A stretch of 64,000 nt of DNA from Myrica gale (lineage: Eukaryota > Streptophyta > Magnoliopsida > Fagales > Myricaceae): assembly GCA_963930655.1 (NCBI GenBank), contig OZ005621.1, positions 5,443,001 to 5,507,000 of the forward strand, written 5' to 3'. The notes below the pieces were generated by a model that saw only the letters and a list, made by a program, of their open reading frames with translations, made no database searches and was not told where the DNA came from. Below are positions 1 to 12,855 of this stretch, piece by piece. The position numbers and the translations under genes are program-made. Positions within the stretch are counted from its first letter, which is position 1. Each line of letters begins with the position of its first letter.

Positions 1-538
1 ACGTTCACCATAATCATGGTTGGGTCGATCGGAACTGGAATAATGTGGACGAAACTTAAAGCAGTCTTGATTTCCGATTCCCCTGTTATATATATAAGTA
101 TTTGTAGCCACGAAATTGATTTTGTCGCTAAAATTATTTTAACGACGAAATTGATATTTATCACTAAAAATAAAATTTTTAAATCTTTAGCGACAAATCA
201 AATGATACAAGACTTGTCCTGGATCAGTAGCAAGATTTGATTTGGACATAACAATCTTCTTTCTATCCAAAATAGAAATTCTTTCCAGAAATAGAAAAAG
301 ACAGTTTATCCAAATCATAGGGCCAGTTGACATTGTCAGCCCATGCCCAGAAAAAGGTAGGACAATTGCCTTACGGTAGGTTGCCAGCTGGAGCGTGAAT
401 AACCCCAAAATATCTCACCCTACGGTCCACGAAGCAGAAGATACCATGACGACCATGTTGCTGCTAGCTTTTGTTTGTTTGGGTTTAAAGGATATCTTCA
501 TCCAAAACGTATCTTTTGCAAGTAAGGTTAACTAAGGT
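1..538. other. No gene seen; AT-rich sequence with transposon-like scraps
   Basis: No open frame here resembles a protein. Positions 108-200 repeat the words 'acgaaattgat' and 'cgctaaaa/cactaaaa/gcgacaaat', a pattern typical of decayed terminal regions of plant DNA transposons. No end or target duplication can be defined. Confidence 0.4.
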
Positions 539-892
539 TGTTAAAATATTTGGAATATGATCTTAAAAAAGAGTCTTGATTAATTGATTGAGTCTTTTGA
601 TTAATTAAAGACAAATAAAATGTCGAGATTCTTAGAGATCTCTCTTCCATTCTTGTATAAATACATCATTTTTAATCTCTTGTAAACATACATGCAGAAT
701 CATATTGAATATATAAGAGAAATCACGCAATCTTCCTAGACTTTTCCGAGAGTGAACCTACGTAGTAAGACCAAACCATCTTAAACCATTTCGTCCCAAC
801 TTCTCTTTCTCGCTATTGTAGAATCTCCTTTCCGTTTATTTCAACAAAGCTAATAAAGAGACAGAAATATTCTGTCTCTACCAACAATCTAA
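539..892 (+). repeat. Possible solo LTR remnant (copia-like)
   Basis: The stretch begins TGTTAAAATA and can be closed at ...CTACCAACA, so it has TG...CA ends. It contains a TATA-like TGTATAAATA at about 654-663, followed by a transcript-leader-like section with GAGAGTGAAC, the order seen in many plant copia LTRs. I found no target duplication (flanks aaggt and atcta differ), no primer binding site and no internal domain. It could equally be an unrelated promoter-like repeat. Confidence 0.3.
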
Positions 893-3170
893 GCCGCCAA
901 CCTTGTCCTTCTAAATTATGAGATCAACCAAAAGGACCAGCCATCCTCAATAAAGAGAAGCAACCTTGCTGCCCTTTTTGATAACTGCTGCATCCACATA
1001 TGGCCCCCAATTCAACAGGACAAGCTACTAAATCATGACTTTGGCGCAACACACACTCACTGTCGGTCAGAATATGGTGGCTGTGAAATGGGCCTCCTCT
1101 GACAGATGGTGGGGGGGACTCCGTAATCCATACAATACCTCTGGATGCCTGCCACGTCGTTCGCAGAAAGTAACAGGGGCATGATGGATTGATGGTCGAC
1201 CCTTCTTAGCCATCCCATTATCTTGGGCACTATTAGGTCACTTTGCCTTCGTGAGGCTAATTAGAGCTCGATTTTGTTACAGTAATATTGAGGCGATTGC
1301 ACTTATATATGCAATAATACGGCTTTCGAATGATCAGTGAGCTTCGATCAACAACTTGCATTCTGCAGTACTTCTGCAGACACCGCGCGTGTCTAACCAT
1401 ACAGATAAATATGTGTGGAAAACCAGCAACTCAGTAAGTCAGAAATTGGAGGAGCTAGCCAGTCTTGAAGAAAATTTGTGTGGTTGAGAAAAGCTTACTG
1501 TTTAACTTCTATAAAACATATTTTCCATGTCAGATCTTTCTTCTTTATATGGGCGTCCCTTCCTTTTCTCCTGTTCCTGTGTTCTATATAACTCTCAAGT
1601 GCACGTAAATATTTCCCGAGGACTTTGAACTAGCTAGTAACGATGCATGAATCCGTACTTTTAGCAAGGCCATTGAATGCATACAAACAACACATGTGAT
1701 TCGAAGGTTCTGCGGATCAAAGATATCCATTTAGACTTTACAGTTTACACTTTACGTCAAAGATCAAAACATCACAAAATTCGTGGATAAGAGCCTTATC
1801 AACACGTGAGCGAATACTCTAGAAGAAAGCCCATCAACAAATGGTCACGAAAGAGGTCTAGAGCCCTTTCTCATTCATGCTTAGTCCCCATTCCCTCTTT
1901 GCATGGGCTACAATGCGCGCTTTCACTGAGTAGTCATTTCCTTCACTTGGTCTTCATCAAAAACTTGATGATAGACACAAAAATTGTCGCAGAGATCAGA
2001 AGGAAGCTCTTCTTTCTTGATCATCCTATCCACAAAGGATGGGGCAATAGAGATCTTTCTTTGTCTCTCACGAGTACTTTGATTCTAATCACCAGAGCTC
2101 TTCTGTCTTATCTGTCATTCATGGAGGTTTCATAATTCACTACTCCATATTTTTCATTCCCAAAAAAAGTACTTCCTATCAGAAGCCCACTTGGCCAAAA
2201 GATTCGCGTTGAAATTTCCCTGGCGAGAGCCTTTGAAAAAACTCCATTAATACTACGGTCTACCTCTACTAGTCATCTATCTCACGAATGACTTCAATGG
2301 TTGCAGCATGATCTCCCGTCCCTATGCTAGTGATTGCAAAAAGCGAATCACTCTCAAAAACTACCTGCCCCAGTTGTCTTGTTAAGATAGGTTAGTGCTT
2401 GAAAGAAATAAATCGTATTTTGGCCTGAAATTCTAGACAATTTACTTTTCTAACTTAACATCTCCTGCTCACCGTCGGTAATTAACAATTCCTTCCAGAA
2501 GTAGTTATTGCGACATAAACTACATAAACTCCCATAGGCTAGCTAGCCCATGGTGTGTTTATGAGCCCCAGAACAAGATGCCTCTTTTCCCCAAAGGACA
2601 GCCGAAAGAGTTTGTTCCACTTTTGCAGAGCCAATGGCATGATCATAAGCAATATATATATCAAAGATGGCATAGAAACCATGGCATCTTTAGTACTCAA
2701 TTAGTCTAAGACACAAATATTATATTGAAGCTAATGAATCATATTCCTCAAAAGAGTACTTAGGAATTTGTGAGTTACTGTGTAATTAGATTGTTCTTAT
2801 TTAATTTTCAAAGTGCTGCTGCATGCATGCATGCATGCGCGTGGACGAATTAAGTTAAATATGCTCTTCTTCATTAGATAATCCGCATGCTTTTCCAGGC
2901 GGCGCGCCTACCTCAATTTCATGGGATATACATAATTAGCTAGAGTACTCCTAAAAAGTGGTATGCGGTTGGGCATGCAATGACTTTGTGAACTCTCTCT
3001 CTCTCTGGGAGTGGGGAGCAAGATGCTGGCCAGCGCTTCATGCATGTTACAATCCAATTTTTCTCAACAGGTGGGTCTTACCTACTATCACTATTCACAC
3101 GACATAAAGAAAGATCAATAAGATCGGATTCGAGAATGTTCAGTTGGAAGGGGCAGTACCCACTACAAGA
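893..3170. other. Intergenic, no gene supported
   Basis: Several frames of about 100 codons exist (for example 1806-2135, plus), but none shows a recognisable domain, splice-linked continuation or codon bias. A short (ATGC)n run lies at about 2822-2838 and a CT run at about 2994-3005. Nothing else stands out. Confidence 0.4.
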
Positions 3171-3498
3171 AAAATTGACTTTGGGTGTCCAAAAAATTTG
3201 TCACCCAAAGTGCTAATTTCGTCAGCAAAGGTTTTGGGTGATAAAACCAAGTTCTCATCCGGTTTGTCACTTAAAGTCTGTTAGCAAAGATTTTAGGTGA
3301 CGATTTTTGTATTTTGTTCCGTTGGAAGGGGCAGTACCCACAACAAGAAAAATTGAATTTGGGTGTCCAAAAAATTTGTCACCCAAAGTACTAATTTCGT
3401 CAGCAAAGGTTTTGGGTGACAAAACCAAGTTCTCATCCGGTTTGTCACTTAAAGTCTGTTAGCAAAGATTTTAGGTAACGATTTTTGTATTTTGTTGC
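3143..3498 (+). repeat. 178-bp tandem duplication covering the CACTA left end plus host flank
   Basis: Units 3143-3320 and 3321-3498 both begin with GTTGGAAGGGGCAGTACC, which is host DNA in unit 1, then enter the transposon terminus. The outer copy has a good CACTACAAG end; the inner copy reads CACAACAAG. Because 28 bases of host flank were copied together with the terminus, the duplication happened after insertion. Confidence 0.85.
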
Positions 3499-6400
3499 TC
3501 GAAATCGTAAAGACGGTTTATAATATTGTCCGCACGGTTTTGTGCCATATTGATGAAATTGAAAATCATCACGCCTGGTACACTTCATCCATTCGCATGA
3601 GCTGTGTGAACGTACTCTCCATACGTTCACATGAGGAGTGTGAATGGTTGGTTCAATGTCACGAAATGCATTTTTTTATGGACAATATGTGTGAACGGTG
3701 ATATAAAACCGTCCGCCTGGTAATATATTTTCGTCCGAAAGCTAATATAAAGACGTCTGCACCGTTATTTCATTTATGACGAAATAGTTTTTTGTCACTT
3801 TCAAAAACCGTTCAAACCCTTACATCAACAGTTCGGACGCTTGTTCTGTTGAACACATTGGAACTTGATTTCTTATTGTTTGAACGGTTGCTAATCAAAA
3901 TACCGAGTGCGCGCAAGAATAACCCTGCGGATGGACGTGTTTAATGCTAAGCGTGTGAACAGATAGTTAAGCATGCGCACGTTATCATTGCATAAAAACT
4001 GTTCGAACAACTTGTTTACCTTTCAAACCGTTTGTTAAGTATTTGAATTAATTTAATTAAAATTTTAAAAATAATTTACAAATAATATAAATAAAAAGAT
4101 ATTCAATACTCATAATATAATAAAACGTCTAAAATATGCAATCGTCATTAAAAGTAAATAAAATACATAATCGATAAGTATTGATCAAGTAATGAAAATA
4201 TATAAATATACCTAAATTTGTGTGTGGTGTCGTACGAGATTGCAGATGTCTGATATACTCCATCAGTTGCTCACGCATATGCTTCGTCATTAATTGCATC
4301 CTTTATTCTTGGTTTTCCACTAGGTTCCTTTGCTGCTCCTGCATCATTTTCTGATGCTCTTCGTTTTTTCTGTTGCTGCTCCGTCATCATCTGCATCGGT
4401 TATTCGTCTTTCTTCCGTTGCTGCTCCTTCATCATATGCAGATGCTCTCGCATCGTTTTCTCCATATCTGACCGCTTGACCAGAAGCACTTCATATTCCA
4501 TCTGACTAGTCATCATCTCCTCAATCTCTAATCTAGCCTCCTTCAATCTCCGAGACAAATCAACAGATGATGTTGATGAAGATGAGCCAACAGACCGTAT
4601 TGAACTGCCTAAACCTCGCACGTAACCCATTTTCTTCTCCAACACCTTAGGGAAAATCTCTACTCTGGTGTATGATTTTCCCTCTGACTCGTGCTGCAAC
4701 TGTAATGCCTCTATTTTTCCTATAAAATTAGAAAAGAAGATAAAATTACACATATGAAACATAAACACATACGAATGCATCATTAGATCTAACGTTACAA
4801 CTTATAAAATTTGTTAATGCATATTCTGATGCCCACATGTCATCCTTATTAGTATTTTTTTTATACAACACGCATGACTATTCTCATCAGATTTTGGATA
4901 TTTTTGTACACCAAAAGAAATATAGAACGTGTATATTAAAATACCAAAGTCATTTATTTAAATATAAAATTGTTCTAATTGTACTAATCGTCCGTTTAAT
5001 TGTAATAAATTTAATTATACTAATCATCTATTTAAATTATAATAAATTTAAACTAATGAAAAACATAATTAATATCAAATATCAAACAGAATCCAAATAC
5101 CGAACGAAAAACACAATCATAATATTTAATACAAGCCGGAGACTTCTAAGGATAAGTATATAATAGCGATAAAACATAAACAGAAGACCAATCCTAATCA
5201 TGAGTTGGTTGGTCCAAATTTTTCCAAGGGCGTCACGAACATGCATTAAATGTTCCTCTATATTATCCACCCAACTTATGAGTGTCTGAGATGTAGCGGA
5301 ATAGTATGGACAATCTGGGCCAACTCATAGAGAACATTTCCATCCACATAATATTCAACTCCTCCGTTAGCACCCTATCACTCGCTGCAAATTTGTTCTC
5401 CAAACCGGTCAAGCGGCGCTGGAGCTCTATGCACAACGAATGTGTCAACTCCACTATCGCCCAAATACTCCCCTTCAAGTTCACTAGATAAGCGTCCGCC
5501 TAAGCTGACTGCTCTGTCTGTGCCTCGACATTGGTTTTACTTCTCCTGAAGCGATCCATGGTCAACCTAGCAAAAATCGTCCGAACGTTAGCATAAACCG
5601 TTCGCACATAATTCAAACGGCAACGCTTACATTTAGAAGCGTTCGAACGCGCAGTACTAAAAACGTTTGGATGACTATAGAAAATCGTTCGAACGGTACT
5701 TCATCGAACACAAACCAAACAGCGTACTTTGAGTATTTGATGACACAAAGAACCCAACAAAATTCAAAAGTATTAAATTGAAATGCGTGAAATTGAAAAG
5801 CAAATTCACGAATAAAGTTTTACCTGAAGTTTTTTTAGAGATCTCGAAATAAATCTTGAACGCGTAGTGAAAACGTTTGAGAGAAAATATTAAGAGAAGA
5901 TAGTGAAAGTGTGATTTTGACAAAGTCTGGCCGGTTAAATGATATAAGCCGGCGTCCGCATGCTTTTCACAAGTTTTCTGACGCATCTCAACTGTAAGAT
6001 TCACATGTGGTCCAATCAAATTCAACGTCATTAAATATGTATGATTCAAAAATCTTCTAGAACTTACGAACGTCTGGACAGTTTCTGGCATAATGTGTGT
6101 GAAGTTTTACAACGTGAAATCACACGATTTGAGGAAGAAGCATTCATACTTCTGCGGACATGTGTTTTAGCCTCTGGACGATGTTATTTTTTGTTGTTGG
6201 AACGCTTATTTTTACGTTTGGACGGGATTGAGTGTCCATGATGATTTTAAATTTGTCACTATGTGCTGGCGGTTATTATTTGTTAGGTAATATCCATGCG
6301 GACGATGTAAAAATGACGTCTGGACGGTCTTGTAAAATTGTTATGATTCTCATCGTCACTCAGTTACGACGATTTAGAATTTTTCACCAAGCAAAGCATC

Positions 6401-6656
6401 CGAACGGTTTGTTTATGGGTCCGAATGGAAATTAAGTATTTTTTACAATTTATATCGTCACTCATTCGCAACGAGGTATATGTTGTCACACCATAAATTC
6501 GTCCAAACGGTTTTGGCACCTGTCTGGACGGTTTTGGCGTACCTGAATGATTTTGGGTGACGAACGTAATGTTTTATCATGGAAAAATCACTTAAGTGAT
6601 AAAATTTGGTTTTGACACTCAAAATTTTGTCAGCTAAAACTATGTTTCTTGTAGTG
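3171..6656. mobile_element. Degenerate CACTA (En/Spm, CMC) DNA transposon
   Basis: The element opens with CACTACAAGAAAAATTG at 3171 and closes with TTTCTTGTAGTG at 6656, giving the diagnostic CACTA inverted termini. The 3-bp target duplication is ACC (3168-3170 and 6657-6659), as expected for this superfamily. Both subterminal zones are rich in variants of cgtccgaacggtt in either orientation, typical transposase-binding repeats. At about 3.5 kb with no complete transposase it must be non-autonomous; remnants of the Spm-associated second protein survive on the minus strand (4400-4700). The left end carries a 178-bp tandem duplication, listed separately. Confidence 0.88.
4397..4720 (-). pseudogene. 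Transposase_24-like (Ptta/En/Spm) protein remnant
   Basis: The minus-strand frame contains a segment reading VLEKKMGYVRGLGSSIR followed by a serine run and SRRLKEARLEIEEMMTSQME, then a charged helix ending in MREHLHMMKEQQRKKDE. This KxGYVRGLG plus serine run plus coiled-coil arrangement is that of the C-terminal half of the plant Probable transposase (Ptta/En/Spm) family found inside CACTA elements. The upstream part is not continuous in one frame, and a second remnant (5263-5484, minus) is too diverged to align. It supports the CACTA call. No function is expected. Confidence 0.65.
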
Positions 6657-6659
6657 ACC

Positions 6660-7983
6660 ATACGCTAAGTTGCACAGAAGATGCTTTAACTTAGCAGATC
6701 ATCAAATTCAATATTGCGTGGGTTCAAATGTTTTTTTTTTTGCTTATGCTACAAGAGGTATTTTGCGTCTTAGGCCTGTTGATTTGTTTTGTGGTTTGCA
6801 GGTTTGTTTTTCTTTCTTTTTTTAGTGTTGTCTGGTTTTTTATGCAAGGTATTATGTCCTCCTTTAAAAAAACACACACACGAGAGATGTTTCTATCTCT
6901 TTGTGGTCTCCCGCGGTTCCAAGACATACAACATCGAAGCCCACCTATTCACAATGTTGTGAACACTTGTGGAGACCTGTAGGTTGGAAGGAGATGGACA
7001 ACTTGTCTTTGAAGAAAAAATAGAGAGAGAAAGAGAGAACATGTGATGGATCACCATTAACCTAAGATTTTTCGCAAGCCTTGACCTTAGAAATTGACAA
7101 GCCCTAGAGCCCGGGGAGCACAAATTGGGACCCTTTTGTCTACTTGTCGATCGGACCGAAATCATACAAAGAAGTAACACTAAAAGGAATAAGGGTCCAC
7201 CAACTTTAGATGAGCTCAAAGGCTAAATCTTTGGGCCCAATTGTTGGTCCAATACAAATGGGGTATGGACAAAAATACCTCAGCAAGGACTATGCCCCAT
7301 TTCCTAATAGTTACTTGATCAAATTTTTGAGATTCAACTATTAATCACCATAAGAATGAATGAATGCTCCACACCAGTTTAATTGAAACTGCCTTACTGG
7401 GGACTCTCCTTATCAGTCCATAATCAGATAGCTTGACTTCTTATGGAAGATAGAAGATCAAGTTAACACAAAATAAATAATGATCTGTGTAGTTTGGGAG
7501 GTTGCACCAGTCCGGAGTTTACCAGCCCGTTAGATGAGTCTATTCCAGTGGACCTACCGGATTGAGTTCCCCTTCGTTACTAAAAAAACAAAATATCAAA
7601 ATTATCTAGAATTGTAACCAAACTTTACTACTGCAAATTATCGCTATATTATAATCAGGAATAGCATGTCTCTGTATTTTTTAAATGACAATCCATAACA
7701 TTGCGCGCTCTCTCCCTCCCGCTCCAGCAACCCACAAGAAATAAGAAAGCAGAAGAAGAAGAAGCAAAAAAGTTCTCCTACACCAACTTCAAATGAAAAT
7801 TTCTGGATTTCTGGATCATGATTCTGAGCACAACTTCAAATTCTGGACTATCCTTCCGAGACAATTTCACCTGCGGCTTTGCAGATATATCCAACTTATA
7901 GAAGATGGATCGTCCGCACACATTGTTGAATTGATCTCTATGTAATTCTTTTCTTTCCGTAGCTGTCTACTTAAGAGTTTCTA
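6660..7983. other. Intergenic and 3' flank of VAMP724
   Basis: No coding region is supported. The 108-codon minus-strand frame at 6893-7219 begins with a hydrophobic stretch but has no family resemblance and no splice context. The last 200-300 bases (about 7700-7983) are probably the 3'UTR of the VAMP724 gene read on the minus strand. Confidence 0.4.
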
Positions 7984-10900
7984 CTAGTTGGTGCAGTCAA
8001 ATCCATGGCAAATAGAAATCCATATTATCAGAACCAGGAGCAATAAGATCCCAAGAACCACCAATTTTATTTTCATATTTTGATACCACATCTTCCGTCT
8101 AATTTGCGTTCCTTTAACTTTGAACTGTTGGGCCTGAAAATTTGCAACAGAGAAAGGTGGTCAGTTCTCAGCAGGCATATAAAGCCAAATGTTGGTCCTC
8201 ATCTGGTAATTACCTGATCACGTAGGTCTTCAGCCTTGTCAGCAATTTGGTTTAGGTGTTCCCCTCTGTCAAGAGCCTGAAAAGTATATATTAAAAGTCA
8301 AGACAACAAAAAATGCAACTTCTAATATTTTGATTTCATTGTAATTTTAAGTGACCTTCAAAGACAACAATTGAAGCAAGGCCGATGCATGTGTGTGCAT
8401 ACAGCATTAAAAGCAAACCCCCCCACTGGAAATAGAGCCTCTTGCAATAGGATTCAAGTCGTAGATTTCGTAGACTGGTGTAATCGAGTTCATCATGAAA
8501 ACTTTAATGTTCGTCAGCATAGGGCATATTGGGTGGAACTAATCTGTGGTCAAGTAACTGCACAAAACTTCCACTTGACAAGGGACGAACTATACCACCA
8601 GAAAAGAAATCAAAGAAAAAAATCTGTTCCAGAATCTTTGTCCTGTTTCTTACTATTAAAAGAATTTTACTATCTTTAATAACACCTAAACCAGGAACAT
8701 AGATGGATAGCTTCACTTGAAAAGTTCCTTCAATGTACAGTGAAAGAAGGCCCATAAGGACGTCTGAGCCTCCAAATCCTTGGTGTAAATGGAGCTAATG
8801 ACATAGTTGACCAGATATAACCAGTTCTCGGACCAAGCCCCCACCACCCCATCCCAGCCCCACAATGCCAGCCAAGAATAAATGCATATCTAAATAAAAA
8901 AGAGAAAGAACTCTAATTCCATAATGGTTCATTTTTCACCAGCAAACACATATTTGAGCATTGAATATACCCCCAACCCCACGTACTCCCTCTCTCTCTA
9001 GGAAATAGAAATAAGTTTAAAGCACAAAAGCATTGACATTACTTGTCAGAGCTATGGTTACAATGAGAACCACGGATGCAGATAGTCAGAGTAGACTACA
9101 GAGACCGAAAAAAAATTGACCAAATGCACAGGATTGGAAAGAAGCACAGATATTTTCGTCAACTTAAATTATTTACCTTGTCAATATTCTCTAACATGAT
9201 ACTTTTAACTTCTGAAACTTGAGCCTTCACTTTTAACAACTTCTCAATCTCTTCAGCATGCTCAATAATATACTTCATGTGCTCTTTCATGACTGGCCTG
9301 TAAATTTAGATTCGTTTTATTTTCTATTAGTGAGAATTTTCTACTCAAAATTCATAGGGATTCAACACATCATACTTGGAAATCAGACTTTCATGAATGA
9401 ACATACCCAAACTCCTTGTTAAGACTTTTGGCCATAGCGGTATCTGATTTACCACCCCCATATCTTTTCTTGAAGTCTGCCTTCATCCGTTCCAAGAATG
9501 CTATGGATATCTGCTTGCCGACAGATTCTTTGGCAACAACACAGTAAGCTGCAAAATCAGAAAGTACCACGAAAAGAGTGTCAGGGCCACAAATGTTTTG
9601 AGAATATAATGGTTTTGAATTATGTCAGAACTACTTAAGAATGAAACAGTCATGTGACGTACTGCTGGGACTATTAGCAATAAATTATGAAACGAAACAT
9701 TACAGAAAAGATATATGGAATTATACTCATGGGGACTACTATATTACAAGCATCTGGAGTCCGAAAACTAATGTGTTAGCATCATGCCACAAAGACAAGG
9801 GTATATACAATGAAAAAGGGTACATATCTGGGTGACGGCCAAACCATTGCATTTTCATGAAGTAGAGTTGCTTTTCCAGAAAATCCTACTTCCTTAAATT
9901 GATGAAGTATGAAAACTATACATTTCAGCTTCACTATCAGAAGAAGGAAGAGACTATTCACAAGTTCCAAATGAACCAAATGCCGGAACGTCACATCATC
10001 CTTGAGGTCAAATCTCATGTAAAACATAAAGGTAAAAAGTGCACCACGTATAGAAATCCTCACCAGCCAAGCAAAACTGAAGTTGCAACCCTTTGGTCAA
10101 TAGGGTGGAAATTACAAGCTCCACTAGGGTCTGAAAAAAGGTTTAATTATTTGCTCTGTACGTGTGTCTGAATTTACCCCAGATCAAGATTATCCTCCCG
10201 AGAACTCTAAACATTTCCTCTAATTGCCTCCAATAAATATCCGCAAATAGCAGACTCCATGCCCGACAACATCTTCCATAAATTAATCAAATAAAGCAAT
10301 ATCAGCCGTCCAAATTAATACCAACCAATCCGAGACCTTCTAAAAATGTTCAGGGTGATCTTATAAAACAATTCTCATGCGAAGATTTGAACCCATTGCT
10401 ACACGACTCGGGCACCCGGATTCAGCTAGATTTCCATAAAGTATGCAGTGACCTCTGATCTTTAACTCTCTGCGGAGCATCAAACTCGGCCACGAAAAGA
10501 GAGAACTTCACTTATTCATCGTCTGGGATGGGAGACAAATACCACTCACTCAATTTCGCCGATATAGAACCACTAGCTGACTTTAGGGGAGCTTCCATGG
10601 ACACCAAAACGCCACAGAACACTAAATGAAAGGTTTCCGTTTACTATTATTTCCGCAGTTTTCCCCGCAACCAGACAATTGCTTAGGAAAAACTCCAACA
10701 AAACTAGAAAATAACTAAAACCCAGAAAACAAATACTACGTGCGACTGTTTCAAACCAGATCCAACTACTTACTCCAGCAATTCAACTTCCACCTCATAG
10801 AAAACGAGTGAAATGAAAAGAACTCGAGGGAAATCTTACCATAACCATCCTCAACGAGAAAATTAAAAGTGTGGTGGTCGCAGGAGTATGTGAACTTGTT

Positions 10901-11029
10901 GTTAGAGGAAGGAAGCTTCTGAAGACACTGAGCCGCAATCGCTGGGAAGTTGCCAGTGAACTCGGTGTACTCGGCCAAGATCACCGTGCCTCGGGCAACA
11001 AAGCTGTATATAAACGATTCCTGACTCAT
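7984..11029 (-). CDS. VAMP724: R-SNARE of the VAMP72 group (VAMP724-like), 5 exons
   Basis: This gene encodes a vesicle-anchored R-SNARE that pairs with Qa, Qb and Qc SNAREs at the plasma membrane or endosomes during secretion. Coding exons on the minus strand are 11029-10840, 9548-9407, 9297-9177, 8276-8214 and 8133-7984. All junctions are GT-AG and the phases join to 221 residues, the usual VAMP72 length. An N-terminal longin domain starts [15 protein letters not shown], with [15 protein letters not shown] as its conserved block. The SNARE motif runs from about 126 to 186 with the zero-layer arginine in LDRGE, followed by IRRKMW and one C-terminal membrane helix ([15 protein letters not shown]). 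The tail ICHGFDC and the longin block fit VAMP724 better than VAMP721/722. This start leaves the standard longin N-terminus; an upstream in-frame ATG would only add 17 atypical residues. Confidence 0.93.
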
Positions 11030-11230
11030 TGCTCTCTCCCCTTCCCGCACCTTGTCAGGTCGGAAACAGGACAGAGACAAAGCAAAACGCGATCGAACTA
11101 CAGAGAGAGAGCTTGTTCCGGCTCTAAAGTTAGCAATTCCTCGGAGCTTTTTGGTCTGTTTCTTTGGCTTTGCAGCATTGTTGTGGCATCTCTCTTCAAC
11201 GGCCTTCGTCTAAGGTTCTCTTAAAACAGT
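11030..11230 (-). promoter_or_regulatory. VAMP724 5' leader / proximal promoter region
   Basis: Directly upstream of the VAMP724 start the minus strand carries a CT-rich leader (tctctctctgtag at about 11100), as is common for plant 5'UTRs. A partial copy of this segment recurs at about 14921-14965 together with a copy of exon 1. No precise TATA box can be assigned. Confidence 0.35.
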
Positions 11231-12855
11231 AATCGTCAGGCGACTTTTAGAAATTATCGGCGGTATTAAAGACTCACGTGACCTTTGTAAAACATAAAAT
11301 TTTAGAAATTTATCGTTATTACAAAAAAAAATCTTGTATCTTTTTTACCAACTTTTTTCACCCTTTACCAACTCTTCACCTTTTACTAATTCTTAAAATT
11401 TTATTAAAATTTAATTCACAAACACTATATTAAATATTTGACTGTAAAAATTTTATGACGTTGAAATTGATAAAAAAAAATGAAAAGAGGTTATTTGAAT
11501 TAATTTTTTATATTTATTTTGAGTAGAAAATAATTATTTGATACTAGGAATAATTTTAAATAATTATTTTATTAGATGAAAATTTCATGGACTCGAAATT
11601 TTTTCTCACAAACATCTTCCACCGTAACACGTCCTTAAAGATCGGCCCCAATTAAATTTCTAAGGAGGTCGGTTTCGTTTGTTAATTAAGACGACGTTCA
11701 TGATCCAACAAAGTTCAACAGGCCTTTAGATGAAATATAAGATAAGTGCGTGTATCAACCATCGAATGGTTCCTTCAAATTTGCAAATCTAATCGGAGGT
11801 GACAATGAGCTCAGAACAAGAGATTGAAAGACAAGAATTAGAGTGACTTATTGAGTAATTGAAGAGATTAAGGGAGAAGAGAGTAGAATCAAATCTTCGA
11901 TTCTCTGTGCCAGAGCAATTTCGACAACCCTAGAGATAATACACTTCAAAAGGAGCTGGCTGACAAAAGTGGAGCACTGTGTGGGAATCTGTACGGGGTG
12001 TTCCTACAGGTAAGACACCCAAGTTTTATAGCTGAAGGAAGGGAAGAGGATGGCGTTTTGGCATTGAATGAGCAGTTGGGGAAGAAGGTAAATTTCCAGG
12101 CTAAAGAACACCGTGGTGTTCGTCCTGCTATTTTTCTCCAAGGATAACTATTTTTTTTCTTAGCTTCCACCAAGAGAAACTAAGGACATGTTCTTTTTGA
12201 GAAAATTTAAAGAATTTTAATAATATTGTGCATATTTAGGTGGTGTTTTAACTTTATTGACATGCGTGTAAAAGTTATTGAGTTGTATTGATGTGTGTAA
12301 AAAATATAATATTGAATTTTATTGGTATGCGTGTAAGAATAATGTTAAGAGTATATATATAGAAAGTTGAATTGAAATTTTAAAATTTTTAGCCAAACGA
12401 ACACGAACTAATTGGGGAGGGAAGGCCTCAACTTGGGAATAGACAGCTTCATTGGTAAAAAGGAGTGGTCGTTTAACCAAAACTTTTCAAGGGGCTTTGC
12501 TAACATGTTCATGGTATTATTTTGAAAAGTCAATCGACATGACAGAGACGTTAGACGTCGCCTTTCATACCAATTGCCATATAGTCATTGACTTCTTGAA
12601 AGATATAGAGGTGTTCGGCGGTAGAAATTTTGGAGGTTATAAATTTTCTGTGTACTAGGGTTTGTAAAAAAATAAAGATATTTTATGGAAATTGATGAAA
12701 AATGGAAGATAAAGAAGATTTAAATGAATATTATAATAAAAAAATTATGAGGAGATAGATTATTTTGTAATTTTTCTCCTCATAATTTTTTAATCAGTAT
12801 GAAATTTTTTAGGGATGAAAATTTCCACCCCCGAACACCACCTAGATATAGGGGC
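11231..12855. other. AT-rich intergenic, MITE debris, no gene
   Basis: 11280-11620 is AT-rich with words shared with the MITE families elsewhere in the window. 11790-12175 is less AT-rich and holds frames of about 75 codons on both strands, but I recognise no product and see no confirmed exon. 12185-12410 matches the MITE family described at 49955-50150 (ttattggtatgcgtgt motif). Confidence 0.4.
12185..12410. repeat. MITE-like repeat, family A (diverged copy)
   Basis: Shares the internal words 'aactttattgacatgcgtgt' and 'attggtatgcgtgta', and a terminal 'ccaaacgaac', with the copies at 49955-50150 and, inverted, 60105-60290. Ends are poorly conserved here. Confidence 0.5.

Noticed and set aside
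1806-2135. 109-codon plus-strand frame
   Set aside because: No domain, no continuation through splice sites, typical chance frame in a 64-kb window.
8371-8679. 102-codon frame opposite the VAMP724 intron 3
   Set aside because: Lies in an intron of a confirmed gene and shows no similarity.
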